Assembly: GCF_024400215.1 (NCBI RefSeq)
Contig: NZ_CP053748.1
Coordinates: 868,001-932,000, forward strand
From: Massilia sp. erpn
GTDB taxonomy: Bacteria > Pseudomonadota > Gammaproteobacteria > Burkholderiales > Burkholderiaceae_D
Direction: 5' to 3'
Length of the DNA: 64,000 bases
Shown here: one piece after another, positions 1 through 9,010 of the stretch
Numbering within the stretch: the first letter of the stretch is position 1
Layout: each line of letters opens with the position of its first letter
Made by a program: the position numbers and the translations under genes
The notes under the pieces: model-generated
Database searches by the model: none
What the model was told of the DNA's origin: nothing
The model's input: only the letters and a program-made list of their open reading frames with translations

Positions 1-348
1 GGCCACTTCGAGCACGACGGCAAGGTCCAGTACAGCGACGTCACCCTGGTGGTCGACAAGGTGCTGATGTACCGCCAGCTCGCGCCGGCCGTGCGCGTCA
101 ACCCGGTGGCCAGCTATGTGCGCATCGGCGAAGGACGGCAACGCTTCCTGGTCAAGGAAATCGACAGCCGCCCCGACTTCGACCACATCGTGGCCTACCG
201 CAGCGACAGCGAAACGCGCCCGGTGCGCATCCATGTCGCCAAGCCCCATCTGGGCGAACCCAGCCCCGCCGCCCTCGCCAACGCCCTCGGCCTGCCGCGC
301 AAAGCCATCCTCGGCACCGTCTACTATTACACCGACGACCTGCGCTAA
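1..348 (+). CDS. Unrecognised protein, C-terminal part (5' end outside window)
   Basis: The frame is open from base 1 and stops with TAA at 346-348, so at least 115 C-terminal residues are present. No signal peptide, membrane segment or catalytic motif is visible. The sequence is a mixed alpha/beta soluble-looking stretch ending in YYYTDDLR. Codon use is high-GC like the rest of the chromosome, unlike the lower-GC strip that follows. I do not recognise the family. A GTG at 49 is in frame, but reading upstream of it is equally coding-like, so the true start is probably beyond the window edge. Confidence 0.55.
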   Translation, partial: GHFEHDGKVQYSDVTLVVDKVLMYRQLAPAVRVNPVASYVRIGEGRQRFLVKEIDSRPDFDHIVAYRSDSETRPVRIHVAKPHLGEPSPAALANALGLPRKAILGTVYYYTDDLR

Positions 349-456
349 AGCCTTCCCGCCCGCCCCGGATCAACACCTGCCGGCGCGGCCAGCAAAGGCA
401 CGCTGGCGCACGACGAAGTCGAGCGGCGTGGGCAGACATGGCTGGAAAAACTGTAA
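349..456 (+). pseudogene. Possible antitoxin-like C-terminal remnant
   Basis: Between the stop at 348 and a TAA at 454-456 the frame reads about 35 codons ending in AHDEVERRGQTWLEKL. It contains no ATG or GTG start. The pattern small-residue/Gly, then HDEV, then a short amphipathic helix resembles the C-terminal tails of small type II antitoxins (CopG/RHH or Phd-like). It lies in the same frame as the preceding gene, which may be coincidence. I see no toxin gene next to it. Treat it as a possible decayed fragment only. Confidence 0.18.
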
Positions 457-461
457 AGTGA

Positions 462-749
462 ATGGACAGTGATCCGCTATTGCGTTGATATCTCGCCAGA
501 AACCTCTCTGGCGATTTCGATAGCGATCACGCTTCAAATCAGACAGGAGAAGAGCGTACGCTGGTTTTTGATGAGCCTGGATTCTCCGGCTTCGGCCCTT
601 TCCAAGTGCCGCCAATTCAGCACATTCAAATTAGGGATACTTCGGATAAAGGCTGGGAACAATCGGTGAAGCTGGAGATCTGCGAATTTTTCGAGGATGA
701 AGCTACTTTGTTTTGGGCGTCGTCCGTCCAAGCCAATACCCGCCAGTAG
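462..749 (+). pseudogene. Small hypothetical gene interrupted by in-frame TGA at codon 9
   Basis: An ATG at 462 reads eight codons (MDSDPLLR), then TGA at 486-488, then continues in the same frame for 86 codons to a TAG at 747-749. The downstream part is protein-like, including FSGFGPFQVPPIQHIQIRDT and the C-terminal EICEFFEDEATLFWASS. Between the TGA and the first in-frame GTG (606) there is no ATG/GTG/TTG start. The simplest reading is a nonsense mutation (for example TGG to TGA) in a gene of about 95 codons. The strip is visibly lower in GC than its flanks, consistent with acquired and decaying DNA. No family recognised. Confidence 0.4.
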
Positions 750-763
750 AAAACTCGGGACCG

Positions 764-1189
764 CTATGGAGCGCGCTGTTCAAATCCGGAAAAATACTTC
801 CGAACACCATCGACATGTTCGATGCGTATGCCACTTCCGTTAGCAGTCATTGTCACAACGCGGCATGAGCGGCGGTCGCCAGCATTGATGCTGTAGTCAA
901 AGGCAATGCTCCATCCAGCCATCTCACCCTTGCGTTCATATTTTGCGCCGATAGCAGTTGGCAACAGCGTCTTATGTCGTTGCGCCAAGCGCTCTTTGCG
1001 TGAACTGGTCCACTCGAGGCTTTCGTTGTCGAGCACCGGTTTGATCCGCGATTCGGGCAAGTCGGTATAACCGTTTTCCGCGACAAACTTCTCGGCAAGC
1101 TTTACAGCAGCTTCCATATTCAATTTCTCAGCAGCGGCAGCGGATAGGGGTATCGCTGCGATGAACAAACCTATAATCAGATTCCGCAT
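764..1189 (-). CDS. Small secreted hypothetical protein
   Basis: The gene encodes 141 aa. The ATG at 1189 was chosen because it begins a clean signal peptide (MRNLIIGLFIAAIPLSAAAA, cleavage after about residue 20). The frame stays open far upstream only because it shadows topB. The mature protein is charged and soluble-looking, with NGYTDLPESR near the middle of the N-terminal half and a GWSIAFDY segment near residue 95. A single Cys lies near residue 111. The protein is probably periplasmic. It lies downstream of topB on the same strand but behind that gene's terminator. Family not recognised; the GC is lower than its neighbours. Confidence 0.6.
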   Translation of the reverse strand: MRNLIIGLFIAAIPLSAAAAEKLNMEAAVKLAEKFVAENGYTDLPESRIKPVLDNESLEWTSSRKERLAQRHKTLLPTAIGAKYERKGEMAGWSIAFDYSINAGDRRSCRVVTMTANGSGIRIEHVDGVRKYFSGFEQRAP

Positions 1190-1215
1190 TGATGAAGCTC
1201 CTGATCTAGATAAAC

Positions 1216-1240
1216 AAACGGGACCGCGAAGGTCCCGTTT
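1216..1240 (-). terminator. Rho-independent terminator downstream of topB
   Basis: Perfect 10-bp stem: aaacgggacc (1216-1225) pairs with ggtcccgttt (1231-1240) around a 5-nt loop. In the minus orientation it is followed by gtttatc. It sits 21 bp past the topB stop and would separate topB from the secreted-protein gene. The stem is bordered by A/T on both sides, so it could work in either direction. Confidence 0.75.
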
Positions 1241-1260
1241 TGCTTGCTGCCGCGGCGCCT

Positions 1261-3954
1261 TTAGCCGGCGGCGGCGGTCTTTTTGGCGGCGGCTTTCTTG
1301 GCTGGCGCCTTTTTCGCGGCCGGCTTGGCGGCTGCGGTTTTTGCAGCCGTGGTTTTGGCGGCCGTCGTTTTCGCGGCGGCGGCTTTCTTCACGGCGGGCT
1401 TCTTGGCTGGCGCGGCTTCGGCGGCGCCTTCCGCGCCCTCCTCGGCTGCGGCGGCCTTGCCCTTGGCGGGCGCTTTGGCCTTGCGCTCTTCGAACTCGAA
1501 GCTGATCTTGCCGTCCTTGCCCCGCACCAGGAAGGCCTTGAACGGACGGCGCGTGCGCTGCGAGATGAAGCCGGGCAGCAGATCGGTCTTGCCGTCGTTG
1601 AGCAGCTTGGCCATCTGCTCGGGCAGGATTTCCTGCTGCAGGATGATGCGGCCGCTGCGGAAGTCGCACGCCTTGGGCTTGGCCACGGTGTGCTCGCACA
1701 CATAGGCCAGACCCATTTCATACACCTTGCCTGCGCACTTCGGACAAGGCCCGAGCGGGGTCTGCTCGCTGAAATCGACGCCCTCGCCGTCCTCGCCTTC
1801 CTCATCGTTCTGGCCGAAGTCGAACTCCAGCTTGAAGTTCTTGATGTCTTCGTCGCGCACAATGCGCAGGATGGCGGCGAACGGCCGGCCCATCTTCGAG
1901 CGGAAGCCTTGCAGCGGGCCGATGGTGCGTTCCTTCAGCAGCTCTTCCACCTCGGCGATCTCGAACTGGCGGCTGCCCGGCGTTTTGCTCATCGAGAATT
2001 CGCACTTGGTGCAGCCGAAGCGGCGGTAGTTTTCCTTGACCACGCCGCCGCAGTTCGGGCAAGGCGTGTGCAGGGTCGCGTAGTCGCCGGGGATCGTGTC
2101 GTTATCGTATTCCTTGGCGCGCTTGACGATGATCTGGGTCATCTGGGCGATTTCGCGCATGAACTCTTCGCGCGAGATGCGGCCCTTTTCCATCTGCGAC
2201 AGCTTGTATTCCCATTCGCCGGTCAGCTCGGGCGCGGTCAGCTCGTTTACGCCCAGGCCGCGCAGCAAGGTCATCAGCTGGAACGCCTTGGCGGTCGGCA
2301 TCAGCTCTCGCCCTTCGCGCAGCAGGTATTTCTCGGTCAGCAGGCCTTCGATGATGGCCGCGCGCGTCGCCGGCGTGCCCAGGCCTTTGCCGGCCATCGC
2401 ATCGCGCAGCTCGTCGGAGTCTACCAGCTTGCCCGCGCCTTCCATGGCCGACAGCAGGGTCGCTTCCGAATAGCGCGCCGGCGGCTTGGTCACCAGGCCG
2501 TTGGCCGTGACTTTCTCGGTCAGCACCTTCTCGTCCTTGGCCACCGGCACCAGGTTGCCGCCGCCTTCCTTGTCATTCTCGCTGGCGGCATCCTTGCCGT
2601 ACACGGCCAGCCAGCCCGGGTTGGTCATGACCTTGCCTTCGGTCTTGAACTTGTGGCCCGAGACTTCGGTAAAGCGGGTGGTGACCTGGAATTCGGCGGC
2701 CGGGAAGAACACGGCCATGAAGCGGCGCGTCACCAGGTCGTACAGCTTCTGTTCCGGCTCGGACAAGCCCTTCGGCGCGATGCCGGTCGGGATGATGGCA
2801 AAGTGGTCGGAAATTTTCGTGTTGTCGAAGATGCGCTTGTTCGGCTTGACCCAGCCCTTGTCCAGGATCTGCTTGGCGAACTGGTGGTAGTTATTGTTCT
2901 GCATCACCGTGTCCAGCGTCTGCTTGACGGTCGGCAGATAGTCTTCCGGCAGATGGCGCGAATCGGTACGCGGATACGTCAGCACCTTGTGCTTCTCGTA
3001 CAGCGCCTGGGCCAGGCCCAGCGTGTTCTTGGCCGAGAAGCCGAAGCGGCCGTTGGCCTCGCGCTGCAAGCTGGTCAGGTCGAACAGGGCCGGCGCCATC
3101 GAGGTGGTCGGCTTCGATTCTTCGCTGACGATGCCGGGCTTGCCACGGCAGGCAGTGGCGATGGAATCGGCGGCCGCCTTGCTCCACAGGCGCTCGGCGC
3201 GCTTCTCGGGATCGTTCTCGTCTTTCTTGAACTTGTCGTCCAGCCAGCGGCCTTCATAGATGCCGGCCGCGCAGACGAATTCGGCGCGCACTTCCCAATA
3301 GTCACGCGAGACGAATTTCTTGATCTTCTCTTCGCGCTCGACCACGATGGACAGGGTCGGCGTCTGCACTCGGCCCACGGTGGTCAGGTAAAAACCGCCC
3401 TCTTTCGAGTTGAAGGCGGTCATGGCGCGCGTGCCATTGATGCCGATCAGCCAGTCCGCCTCCGAGCGGCAGCGCGCGGCATCGGCCAGCGGCAGCATTT
3501 CCTCGTCGGAGCGCAGGTGGGCGAAGCCGTCGCGGATGGCGGTCGGCGTCATCGACTGCAGCCACAGGCGCTGGATCGGCTGCTTGGCCTTGGCGTTTTG
3601 CGCGATCAGGCGGAAAATCAGCTCGCCCTCGCGGCCCGCGTCGCATGCGTTGATCAGGCCGGTGACATCCTTGCGTTTGATCAGCTTGTTCAGTACCTTG
3701 AGCCGGCTTTCCGTCTTGGCGATCGGGTTCAGCGCGAAGTACGGCGGGATCATCGGCAGATGGGTAAAGCTCCATTTGCCGCGCTTGACGTCGTGCTCTT
3801 CCGGCACGGCGATTTCCAGCAAATGGCCAACCGCCGAGGACAGCACATACTCGTCGGATTCAAAGTACTCATCGTGCTTGGTAAAGCCGCCAAGCGACTT
3901 CGCGATGTCGTTCGCGACAGAAGGCTTCTCGGCGATGATGAGGGTTTTACTCAT
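1261..3954 (-). CDS. topB: DNA topoisomerase III
   Basis: Type IA topoisomerase of 897 aa that relaxes and decatenates DNA through a transient 5'-phosphotyrosine. The TOPRIM domain is at the N terminus (IIAEKPSVA near residues 6-14, acidic motif DAGREGELIFR at 105-115). The catalytic tyrosine is Tyr327 in TYPRTDSRHLP. Two C-terminal zinc-ribbon-like segments follow (CPNCGG...CTKC around 620 and CPKCAG...CDF around 750). The last ~50 residues are a Lys/Ala repeat tail like histone H1, longer and more basic than in enterobacterial TopB. It ends the lysM-dprA-smg-topB strand. A 258-bp gap separates it from smg, so it may have its own promoter. Confidence 0.96.
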   Translation of the reverse strand: MSKTLIIAEKPSVANDIAKSLGGFTKHDEYFESDEYVLSSAVGHLLEIAVPEEHDVKRGKWSFTHLPMIPPYFALNPIAKTESRLKVLNKLIKRKDVTGLINACDAGREGELIFRLIAQNAKAKQPIQRLWLQSMTPTAIRDGFAHLRSDEEMLPLADAARCRSEADWLIGINGTRAMTAFNSKEGGFYLTTVGRVQTPTLSIVVEREEKIKKFVSRDYWEVRAEFVCAAGIYEGRWLDDKFKKDENDPEKRAERLWSKAAADSIATACRGKPGIVSEESKPTTSMAPALFDLTSLQREANGRFGFSAKNTLGLAQALYEKHKVLTYPRTDSRHLPEDYLPTVKQTLDTVMQNNNYHQFAKQILDKGWVKPNKRIFDNTKISDHFAIIPTGIAPKGLSEPEQKLYDLVTRRFMAVFFPAAEFQVTTRFTEVSGHKFKTEGKVMTNPGWLAVYGKDAASENDKEGGGNLVPVAKDEKVLTEKVTANGLVTKPPARYSEATLLSAMEGAGKLVDSDELRDAMAGKGLGTPATRAAIIEGLLTEKYLLREGRELMPTAKAFQLMTLLRGLGVNELTAPELTGEWEYKLSQMEKGRISREEFMREIAQMTQIIVKRAKEYDNDTIPGDYATLHTPCPNCGGVVKENYRRFGCTKCEFSMSKTPGSRQFEIAEVEELLKERTIGPLQGFRSKMGRPFAAILRIVRDEDIKNFKLEFDFGQNDEEGEDGEGVDFSEQTPLGPCPKCAGKVYEMGLAYVCEHTVAKPKACDFRSGRIILQQEILPEQMAKLLNDGKTDLLPGFISQRTRRPFKAFLVRGKDGKISFEFEERKAKAPAKGKAAAAEEGAEGAAEAAPAKKPAVKKAAAAKTTAAKTTAAKTAAAKPAAKKAPAKKAAAKKTAAAG

Positions 3955-4212
3955 GTTTTTTTATTCTCGTAAGGGCTGGGTTTGGATTTACGGCACGCGC
4001 ATGATACATGGCATTGCCGCTTTGCCGAAATTTTCTGCGGCGCTATCAGGCTTGCACTATTATCAAGGCGACCATGATAAGCGCGCTGGCGCGCCCTGTG
4101 CAAGCACAGCCAGTCTGGCGGCGCCGGCCCTGGATGGCGGCTGGCGGCACCGTGTTTTAAATGTTACGGAATTGGCGGGCGCCAGGCAAATCCTGTGGCG
4201 CCAGCGCCGTTC
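3955..4212. other. Intergenic region between smg and topB
   Basis: 258 bp with no convincing gene on either strand. The part next to topB is relatively AT-rich and is the likely place for a topB promoter on the minus strand. A GC-rich imperfect inverted repeat built on ggcgcc near 4172-4205, just past the smg stop, may act as a weak terminator. No canonical promoter hexamers stand out. Confidence 0.35.
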
Positions 4213-4677
4213 TTAGTGCAGCTGGCGCGGCGCCTGGTCTTCGTCCGAACCGAACAGGTCGTCGAACATCAGCGCGTCCGGCTCCTTGCCCTGGCTCCAC
4301 AGCAGCATCAGCACGATGATCTTCAGCTTGCCCAGCGATACCGGCGACTCGTCCAGCGCCAGCGCGCGTTCGATGACGATCTCGCGTTGCAAGGGCGTCA
4401 AGACCTTGGCGCTTTCCAGGAACTGGATAAAACCGATGGCCGTCGCGCCCAGCGCATCCTGCTCCTGCGCCACATAGAAGCGGGTGCCGGTCGAGGCCGC
4501 CGTCAGGGAATGCTCGATGCCCGCCATCGCGGTCAGGTCGGTGAGCCAGACCAGGGCCTCGGAAATCTCCACATCGTCGAAACCGACGGCCGACAGCTTG
4601 CGCGCCAAGGCGGCCGGTTCCGGACAGGCCTCGGGGCGGTAATAAGTCTCGTAGAGATAAACAAGGATGTCGAACAT
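4213..4677 (-). CDS. smg: Smg family protein (DUF494)
   Basis: 154 aa, the usual Smg length, starting [13 protein letters not shown], which is characteristic of the family. It has an acidic helical body and no membrane segment. Smg proteins are found next to dprA across beta- and gammaproteobacteria, and the same arrangement holds here (dprA ends 54 bp upstream at 4732). The molecular function is not established. The family call rests on the N-terminal motif, length and neighbourhood. Confidence 0.88.
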   Translation of the reverse strand: MFDILVYLYETYYRPEACPEPAALARKLSAVGFDDVEISEALVWLTDLTAMAGIEHSLTAASTGTRFYVAQEQDALGATAIGFIQFLESAKVLTPLQREIVIERALALDESPVSLGKLKIIVLMLLWSQGKEPDALMFDDLFGSDEDQAPRQLH

Positions 4678-4731
4678 GACGCTACTCTATCAGCATCAAA
4701 TGGCGGCGCACAAGCCCCGCGCGTTTCGTGC

Positions 4732-6135
4732 TCAGCCGGCAAGCCGGCGGAAGGCGCCGCCCGGCAGGCGCTCGACCGCGCCGGCCAGTTCCAGCGCCAG
4801 CAAATGCGCTTGCACCATACTAGTTGCAAGCTGCAGACGGGCCGCCAGCGCCCCGACCGGCAGCGGATCGTGGCCCAGCGCAGCCAGCAAACGGTCGGCG
4901 CAGGCGCTCCACTGGCGCGGCGCCACCACAGCCATCGCCACATCGGCATGATCACTTGTATCAGCGACAGAATTGGCCGCCGCGTGCCCGGCAAGCTGCA
5001 CGGCTGGGCATGCCGGCAAGCTGGCCTCCCAGCCCAGTTCCTCCAGCACATGTTCGACCGTATCGACCAGCTTGGCGCCCTCTCTAATTAGTATATGGCA
5101 GCCCTTGCTCAACGGAGAATGGATGGAGCCGGGAATGGCAAACACTTCGCGGTTCTGCGCCGTGGCCTGGCGCGCCGTGATCAAGGAACCGGAACGCTCG
5201 GCCGCCTCCACCACCAGCACGCCGCGCGCCAGGCCGCTGATGATGCGGTTGCGGCGCGGAAAGTGGTGGTCGCGCGGCGGCGTGCCGAGCGCGAACTCGC
5301 TGATCAGGCAGCCCTGCTCGGCAATCTGGTGCGCCAGCGCGGCATTGCGGCGCGGGTAGATGCGGTCGGCCCCGGTGGCGATCACGGCAATGGTCGACGC
5401 GCCGCCCACCAAGCCGCCGCGGTGGGCGGCGGCATCGATGCCCAGCGCCAGCCCCGAGACGATGGCCAGGCCCGCCGCCGACAGCGCCTGCGCGAAACGC
5501 TGGGCATTGGCCTCGCCCTGCAGCGAGGCATTGCGGCTGCCGACGATGGCCACGGCCGGCGCCTGCAGCAGCTCGGCGCGCCCTTTCACATACAGCAACA
5601 ATGGCGGATCGGCAATCTGCAGCAGCAAGGGCGGATAGGCCGGATCGTGCAAACTCAGCACGCGGTTGCCCGGCTCCTGCAGCCAGGCCCAGGTCGCCTC
5701 GCTGAGCCGCTGCAATGCGGCCGATGCCGGCGCGGCCAGCACTTGCGCCTGGCGCGCCGTCAAGCGCGCCGGCGTCTGGTCCGGCACCCGGCTCTCGCGG
5801 CTGGGCGGAAACGCTGCCGCCTCCGCTGCACCATGCACAGCGTCAGTCATGGCGGCGGCTTCGCCGTCGGCCACCGGCGCCGCCGTCGACGGCTGCCGGG
5901 CGGGAGCTGGGGTGGCCATGGCGCCATCGGGCAACTCAGCGCCGCTCGCCGCGCCACCGGCTGCGGCGTCGGCGGCGGCAAAGAGGGCTTGCGGGCTGCC
6001 ATAGCTGTCAAGCAGGGCGCGGGCGCTGACGCGGCCCAGGCCGGGCGTCTGCTCCAGGCGCAGCCACGCCGCCAGGGGCGCGTAGTCCAGGCTGGCGGCA
6101 ACAGGGGAATCCGTGACTTGCACGGCGAACCTCAC
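4732..6135 (-). CDS. dprA: DNA-processing protein DprA
   Basis: Loads RecA onto incoming single-stranded DNA during natural transformation. 467 aa, about 90 longer than a typical DprA. The N-terminal helical part (LEQTPGLGRVSARALL) is followed by a low-complexity Ala/Pro insertion at roughly residues 57-125. The Rossmann core follows: VAIVGSRNAS near 195-204, SGLALGIDAAAH, DRIYPRRN and the HFPRRNRIISGLA segment. The C terminus is a winged-helix-like domain (LPVGALAARLQL). Its start codon overlaps the lysM stop by 4 bp, so translational coupling is likely. yifB/comM at 58361 is another competence-linked gene in this window. Confidence 0.95.
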   Translation of the reverse strand: MRFAVQVTDSPVAASLDYAPLAAWLRLEQTPGLGRVSARALLDSYGSPQALFAAADAAAGGAASGAELPDGAMATPAPARQPSTAAPVADGEAAAMTDAVHGAAEAAAFPPSRESRVPDQTPARLTARQAQVLAAPASAALQRLSEATWAWLQEPGNRVLSLHDPAYPPLLLQIADPPLLLYVKGRAELLQAPAVAIVGSRNASLQGEANAQRFAQALSAAGLAIVSGLALGIDAAAHRGGLVGGASTIAVIATGADRIYPRRNAALAHQIAEQGCLISEFALGTPPRDHHFPRRNRIISGLARGVLVVEAAERSGSLITARQATAQNREVFAIPGSIHSPLSKGCHILIREGAKLVDTVEHVLEELGWEASLPACPAVQLAGHAAANSVADTSDHADVAMAVVAPRQWSACADRLLAALGHDPLPVGALAARLQLATSMVQAHLLALELAGAVERLPGGAFRRLAG

Positions 6136-7226
6136 TCAGCTGTCTTGGCGACGTCGCCCACCACGATGGGTTCCGTCACCTGCATGATCAGGCCGTAGGA
6201 AATATGCTTGAACACGCGGAAGATAAACAGGCTGCCCACGGCTTCGTCCGGCAGCCTGACCTGCGGCCGCTTCAGGTTCAGCCAGCCACGGCTGGCATCC
6301 GGATCGTCGACCGACTGTCCCCTATGGTATAGCTGCAAAACGGAGCCGAGTTCGAGTCCGTCAAGCTTTCCGCGATTAATGCTGACAATCTGGTTTTGCC
6401 CGGCGTGGGTGACGCCGCCATACACCGCCAGCACCATGGCGTCGACCGCCACGGCCGGCGCATGCGGCACGTAATTGCGCATGGGCGCCGGCGGCGTTTG
6501 CATCAGCAGATCGCCCTTGCCCATCTCTTCCTTGGCGCTGGAGACAGTAAAGGTATGCACCTCGCTGCCGGCCTCGGCCGCGCGCACCAGTTTCAGCGTG
6601 CCCAGATAAAACGCTTCCTGCCCCACCACCTGCTTGCTCAGCGGGTCTTTCAGCGGTTTGCCGGGCCGGAACACCTGGAAGGCCGTGCCGCCGCGCAAAT
6701 CGCCTTTGACGTAGGCCTTGTCGCCCTTGCCGATAAAGACCCGGCCCTCGTGGGCGCCGATGATGCGCGGCGCGCCTTTGAGCTCATCCTCTTCGATGAT
6801 CAGAGGCTGGCTCAGGAACGGTTCGATGGCACCGGAGGGAATCGAGGGCACGGCATCGCGCCCCAGGCCTTCGGTGCGCAACTGGGGCGCCAGGCGGAAG
6901 TCGGACGCGCCGCTGCTCTCGCCCTCCTGCGGCTTGCCCAGGCGCAGGCGGCCGGCGGCACGGTCGAGGTAAATGATCTGGCCCGGATAGATCCAGTGCG
7001 GATTGGCGATTTCCTCGCGGTTCATGCCCCACACCTGGGGCCAGCACCAGGGTTTATCGAGGAATTTGCCGGAAATATCCCACAGCGTGTCGCCGCGCAC
7101 CACAGTGTGCTGCTCGGGAGCGTTGGCTTTGAATTCGCACGTCAGCGCCAGGGCCGGCAGCGCGACGGCACCGGAGATGAGGATGGCGCCGAACAGGCGC
7201 GCGCCGACTGTGCTAAAATTTTTCAT
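6132..7226 (-). CDS. Secreted LysM-domain protein
   Basis: 364 aa with an N-terminal signal peptide (hydrophobic run ILISGAVALPALA, cleavage near residue 28). A LysM peptidoglycan-binding motif follows directly: HTVVRGDTLWDISGKFL, then IANPHWIYPGQIIYLDR, around residues 40-90. The rest is a ~270-residue domain of mostly beta character, probably periplasmic. Orthologues sit directly before dprA in many Burkholderiales. The gene is divergent from def across a 197-bp intergenic region that must hold both promoters. The exact role (wall binding, envelope maintenance) is inferred from the LysM motif only. Confidence 0.87.
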   Translation of the reverse strand: MKNFSTVGARLFGAILISGAVALPALALTCEFKANAPEQHTVVRGDTLWDISGKFLDKPWCWPQVWGMNREEIANPHWIYPGQIIYLDRAAGRLRLGKPQEGESSGASDFRLAPQLRTEGLGRDAVPSIPSGAIEPFLSQPLIIEEDELKGAPRIIGAHEGRVFIGKGDKAYVKGDLRGGTAFQVFRPGKPLKDPLSKQVVGQEAFYLGTLKLVRAAEAGSEVHTFTVSSAKEEMGKGDLLMQTPPAPMRNYVPHAPAVAVDAMVLAVYGGVTHAGQNQIVSINRGKLDGLELGSVLQLYHRGQSVDDPDASRGWLNLKRPQVRLPDEAVGSLFIFRVFKHISYGLIMQVTEPIVVGDVAKTAE

Positions 7227-7423
7227 GAAAAGATTCCGTGAAGTGCAGCACTACGGAAGGCCGGCCTCGCATGCACATGCTTGCCGAACTGAATCAAATT
7301 CTGCCCATAAAACCCTGAACTAGCAAGCGAAACCAGACAGCACCAGCCTTGGCGCTGCTGGCCTTTCCGCGATTGTTGCGCCGCACGCGGCACTTTTATT
7401 ATCAAGCCATTAAGCCCTGTCGA
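7227..7423. other. Divergent intergenic region lysM/def
   Basis: 197 bp between divergent start codons. Holds the promoters of the lysM-dprA-smg and def-fmt groups. No hexamer pair at good spacing and no hairpin stands out. Confidence 0.35.
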
Positions 7424-7966
7424 ATGTCGAAACTGAATATCCTCCGCTATCCCGATCCGCGCCTGCACAAGGTCGCCAAGCCCGTCACCGTCTTCGATGC
7501 CCGCCTGGCCAAGCTGGTCGAGGACATGGCCGAAACCATGTACGATGCGCCCGGCATCGGCCTGGCCGCGACCCAGGTCGACGTGCATGAGCGCGTGGTC
7601 ATCATCGACATCTCCGAAACCAAGGACCAGCTGACCGCCTTCATCAACCCGGAAGTGGTCTGGGCCAGCGAAGAAAAGCATGTCTACGAAGAAGGCTGCC
7701 TGTCCGTGCCCGGCATTTACGACGGCGTTGAGCGTCCGGCCCGCGTCAAGGTGCGCGCCCAGGATGTCAAGGGCGAATTCTTCGAGGTCGAAGCCGACGA
7801 TCTGCTGGCCGTCTGCATCCAGCACGAGATGGACCACCTGCTGGGCAAAGTCTTCGTCGAATACCTGTCGCCCTTGAAACGCAACCGCATCAAGACCAAA
7901 CTGCAAAAAGAAGAACGCGCCATGGGCAAGGAATACGGCCCGCGCGCCATGGGCGGCCGCCGCTAA
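7424..7966 (+). CDS. def: Peptide deformylase
   Basis: Removes the N-formyl group from nascent proteins. 180 aa with the three PDF motifs: GIGLAATQ (44-51), EGCLS (90-94, Cys92 as metal ligand) and QHEMDH (133-138, His134 and His138 as ligands, Glu135 catalytic). I chose the ATG at 7424 ([14 protein letters not shown]), the usual start of the family; an upstream in-frame start at 7349 would add 25 unrelated residues. fmt follows 73 bp downstream, forming the classic formylation/deformylation pair. Confidence 0.96.
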   Translation: MSKLNILRYPDPRLHKVAKPVTVFDARLAKLVEDMAETMYDAPGIGLAATQVDVHERVVIIDISETKDQLTAFINPEVVWASEEKHVYEEGCLSVPGIYDGVERPARVKVRAQDVKGEFFEVEADDLLAVCIQHEMDHLLGKVFVEYLSPLKRNRIKTKLQKEERAMGKEYGPRAMGGRR

Positions 7967-8039
7967 GCCGTCCGCAGCAAGCCTGAGCAGAGCAGGGACA
8001 CCGGCCGGCACCCCTGCGACAACAAGAAGAGGAAGTCCG

Positions 8040-8996
8040 ATGAAAGTGATCTTTGCCGGCACGCCCGAATTCGCGGCCGTAGCCCTCCAGTCCCTGCACG
8101 CAGCAGGCTTCGAAATTCCCCTGGTCCTGACCCAGCCCGACCGCCCCGCCGGCCGCGGCCTGCAGCTGCAGCCTTCCGCCGTCAAGCAGTACGCCGTCAA
8201 GCACGGCATCGAGGTGCTGCAGCCGCTGTCGCTGCGCATGGACAGCAAGGACCCGCAGCGCGCCGCCGAAGCGCAAGCCGCGCACGAGCGCCTGCACAAC
8301 ACCGATTACGATGTGATGGTGGTGGCCGCCTATGGCCTGATCCTGCCGCGCTCCACGCTCGACATCAAGCCCTGCCTGAACATCCACGGCTCCATCCTGC
8401 CGCGCTGGCGCGGCGCCGCACCGATCCACCGCGCCATCGAAACGGGCGACGCCGAAACCGGCATCACCATCATGCAGATGGAAGAAGGTCTGGACACCGG
8501 CCCCATGCTGCTGATCGAACGCACCCCGATCGGCCCGCAGGACACCTACGCCACCCTGCACGACAAGCTGGCCGCCATGGGCGGCCACATGATCGTCAAG
8601 GTGCTGCGCAAGATGGAACAAGGCGTGATGGAAGCCGTACCGCAGCCGGCAGAAGGCGTGACCTACGCCGCCAAGATCGCCAAGGAAGAAGCGGCGCTCG
8701 ACTTCAGCCAGTCGGCGCGCGAAATCGGCCGCAAGATCCGCGCCTTCAATCCCTTCCCCGGCGCGCATGCAACGGTGAACGGCACCACCATCAAGCTGTG
8801 GGGCGCCGAACTGCTCGAGCAGAACAGCAGCGCCGCGCCCGGCCAGGTGCTGGCAGCCGACGCCAGCCACGGCATCGTCGTCGCCTGCGGCAGCGGCACC
8901 CTGCGCCTGACCGAGCTGCAAAAACCCGGCGCCAAACGCCTGCCCGCCGCCGAGTTCATCAAAGGCTTCCCGCTCGACGGCCAGCGTTTCGGGTAA
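8040..8996 (+). CDS. fmt: Methionyl-tRNA formyltransferase
   Basis: Formylates initiator Met-tRNA with 10-formyl-tetrahydrofolate. 318 aa, standard length. The N-terminal formyltransferase fold starts [12 protein letters not shown], the catalytic segment [15 protein letters not shown] is at 114-128, and a C-terminal OB-fold tRNA-binding domain follows (about residue 210 on). A good ribosome site (aagaggaag) precedes the ATG. It follows def in the same direction and ends before three consecutive hairpins. Confidence 0.96.
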   Translation: MKVIFAGTPEFAAVALQSLHAAGFEIPLVLTQPDRPAGRGLQLQPSAVKQYAVKHGIEVLQPLSLRMDSKDPQRAAEAQAAHERLHNTDYDVMVVAAYGLILPRSTLDIKPCLNIHGSILPRWRGAAPIHRAIETGDAETGITIMQMEEGLDTGPMLLIERTPIGPQDTYATLHDKLAAMGGHMIVKVLRKMEQGVMEAVPQPAEGVTYAAKIAKEEAALDFSQSAREIGRKIRAFNPFPGAHATVNGTTIKLWGAELLEQNSSAAPGQVLAADASHGIVVACGSGTLRLTELQKPGAKRLPAAEFIKGFPLDGQRFG

Positions 8997-9010
8997 TCTC
9001 CTCGCGCCGC

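Noticed and set aside
349..749. Intact toxin-antitoxin pair
   Set aside because: The antitoxin-like tail has no start codon and the following frame is interrupted and not toxin-like.
1240..3972. Very long open frame on the plus strand opposite topB
   Set aside because: It mirrors topB codon by codon in high-GC DNA, gives low-complexity Arg/Gly/Leu sequence and no domain. Similar antisense frames opposite ntrY, mrdA, gatA, ptsI and gshA were dropped for the same reason.
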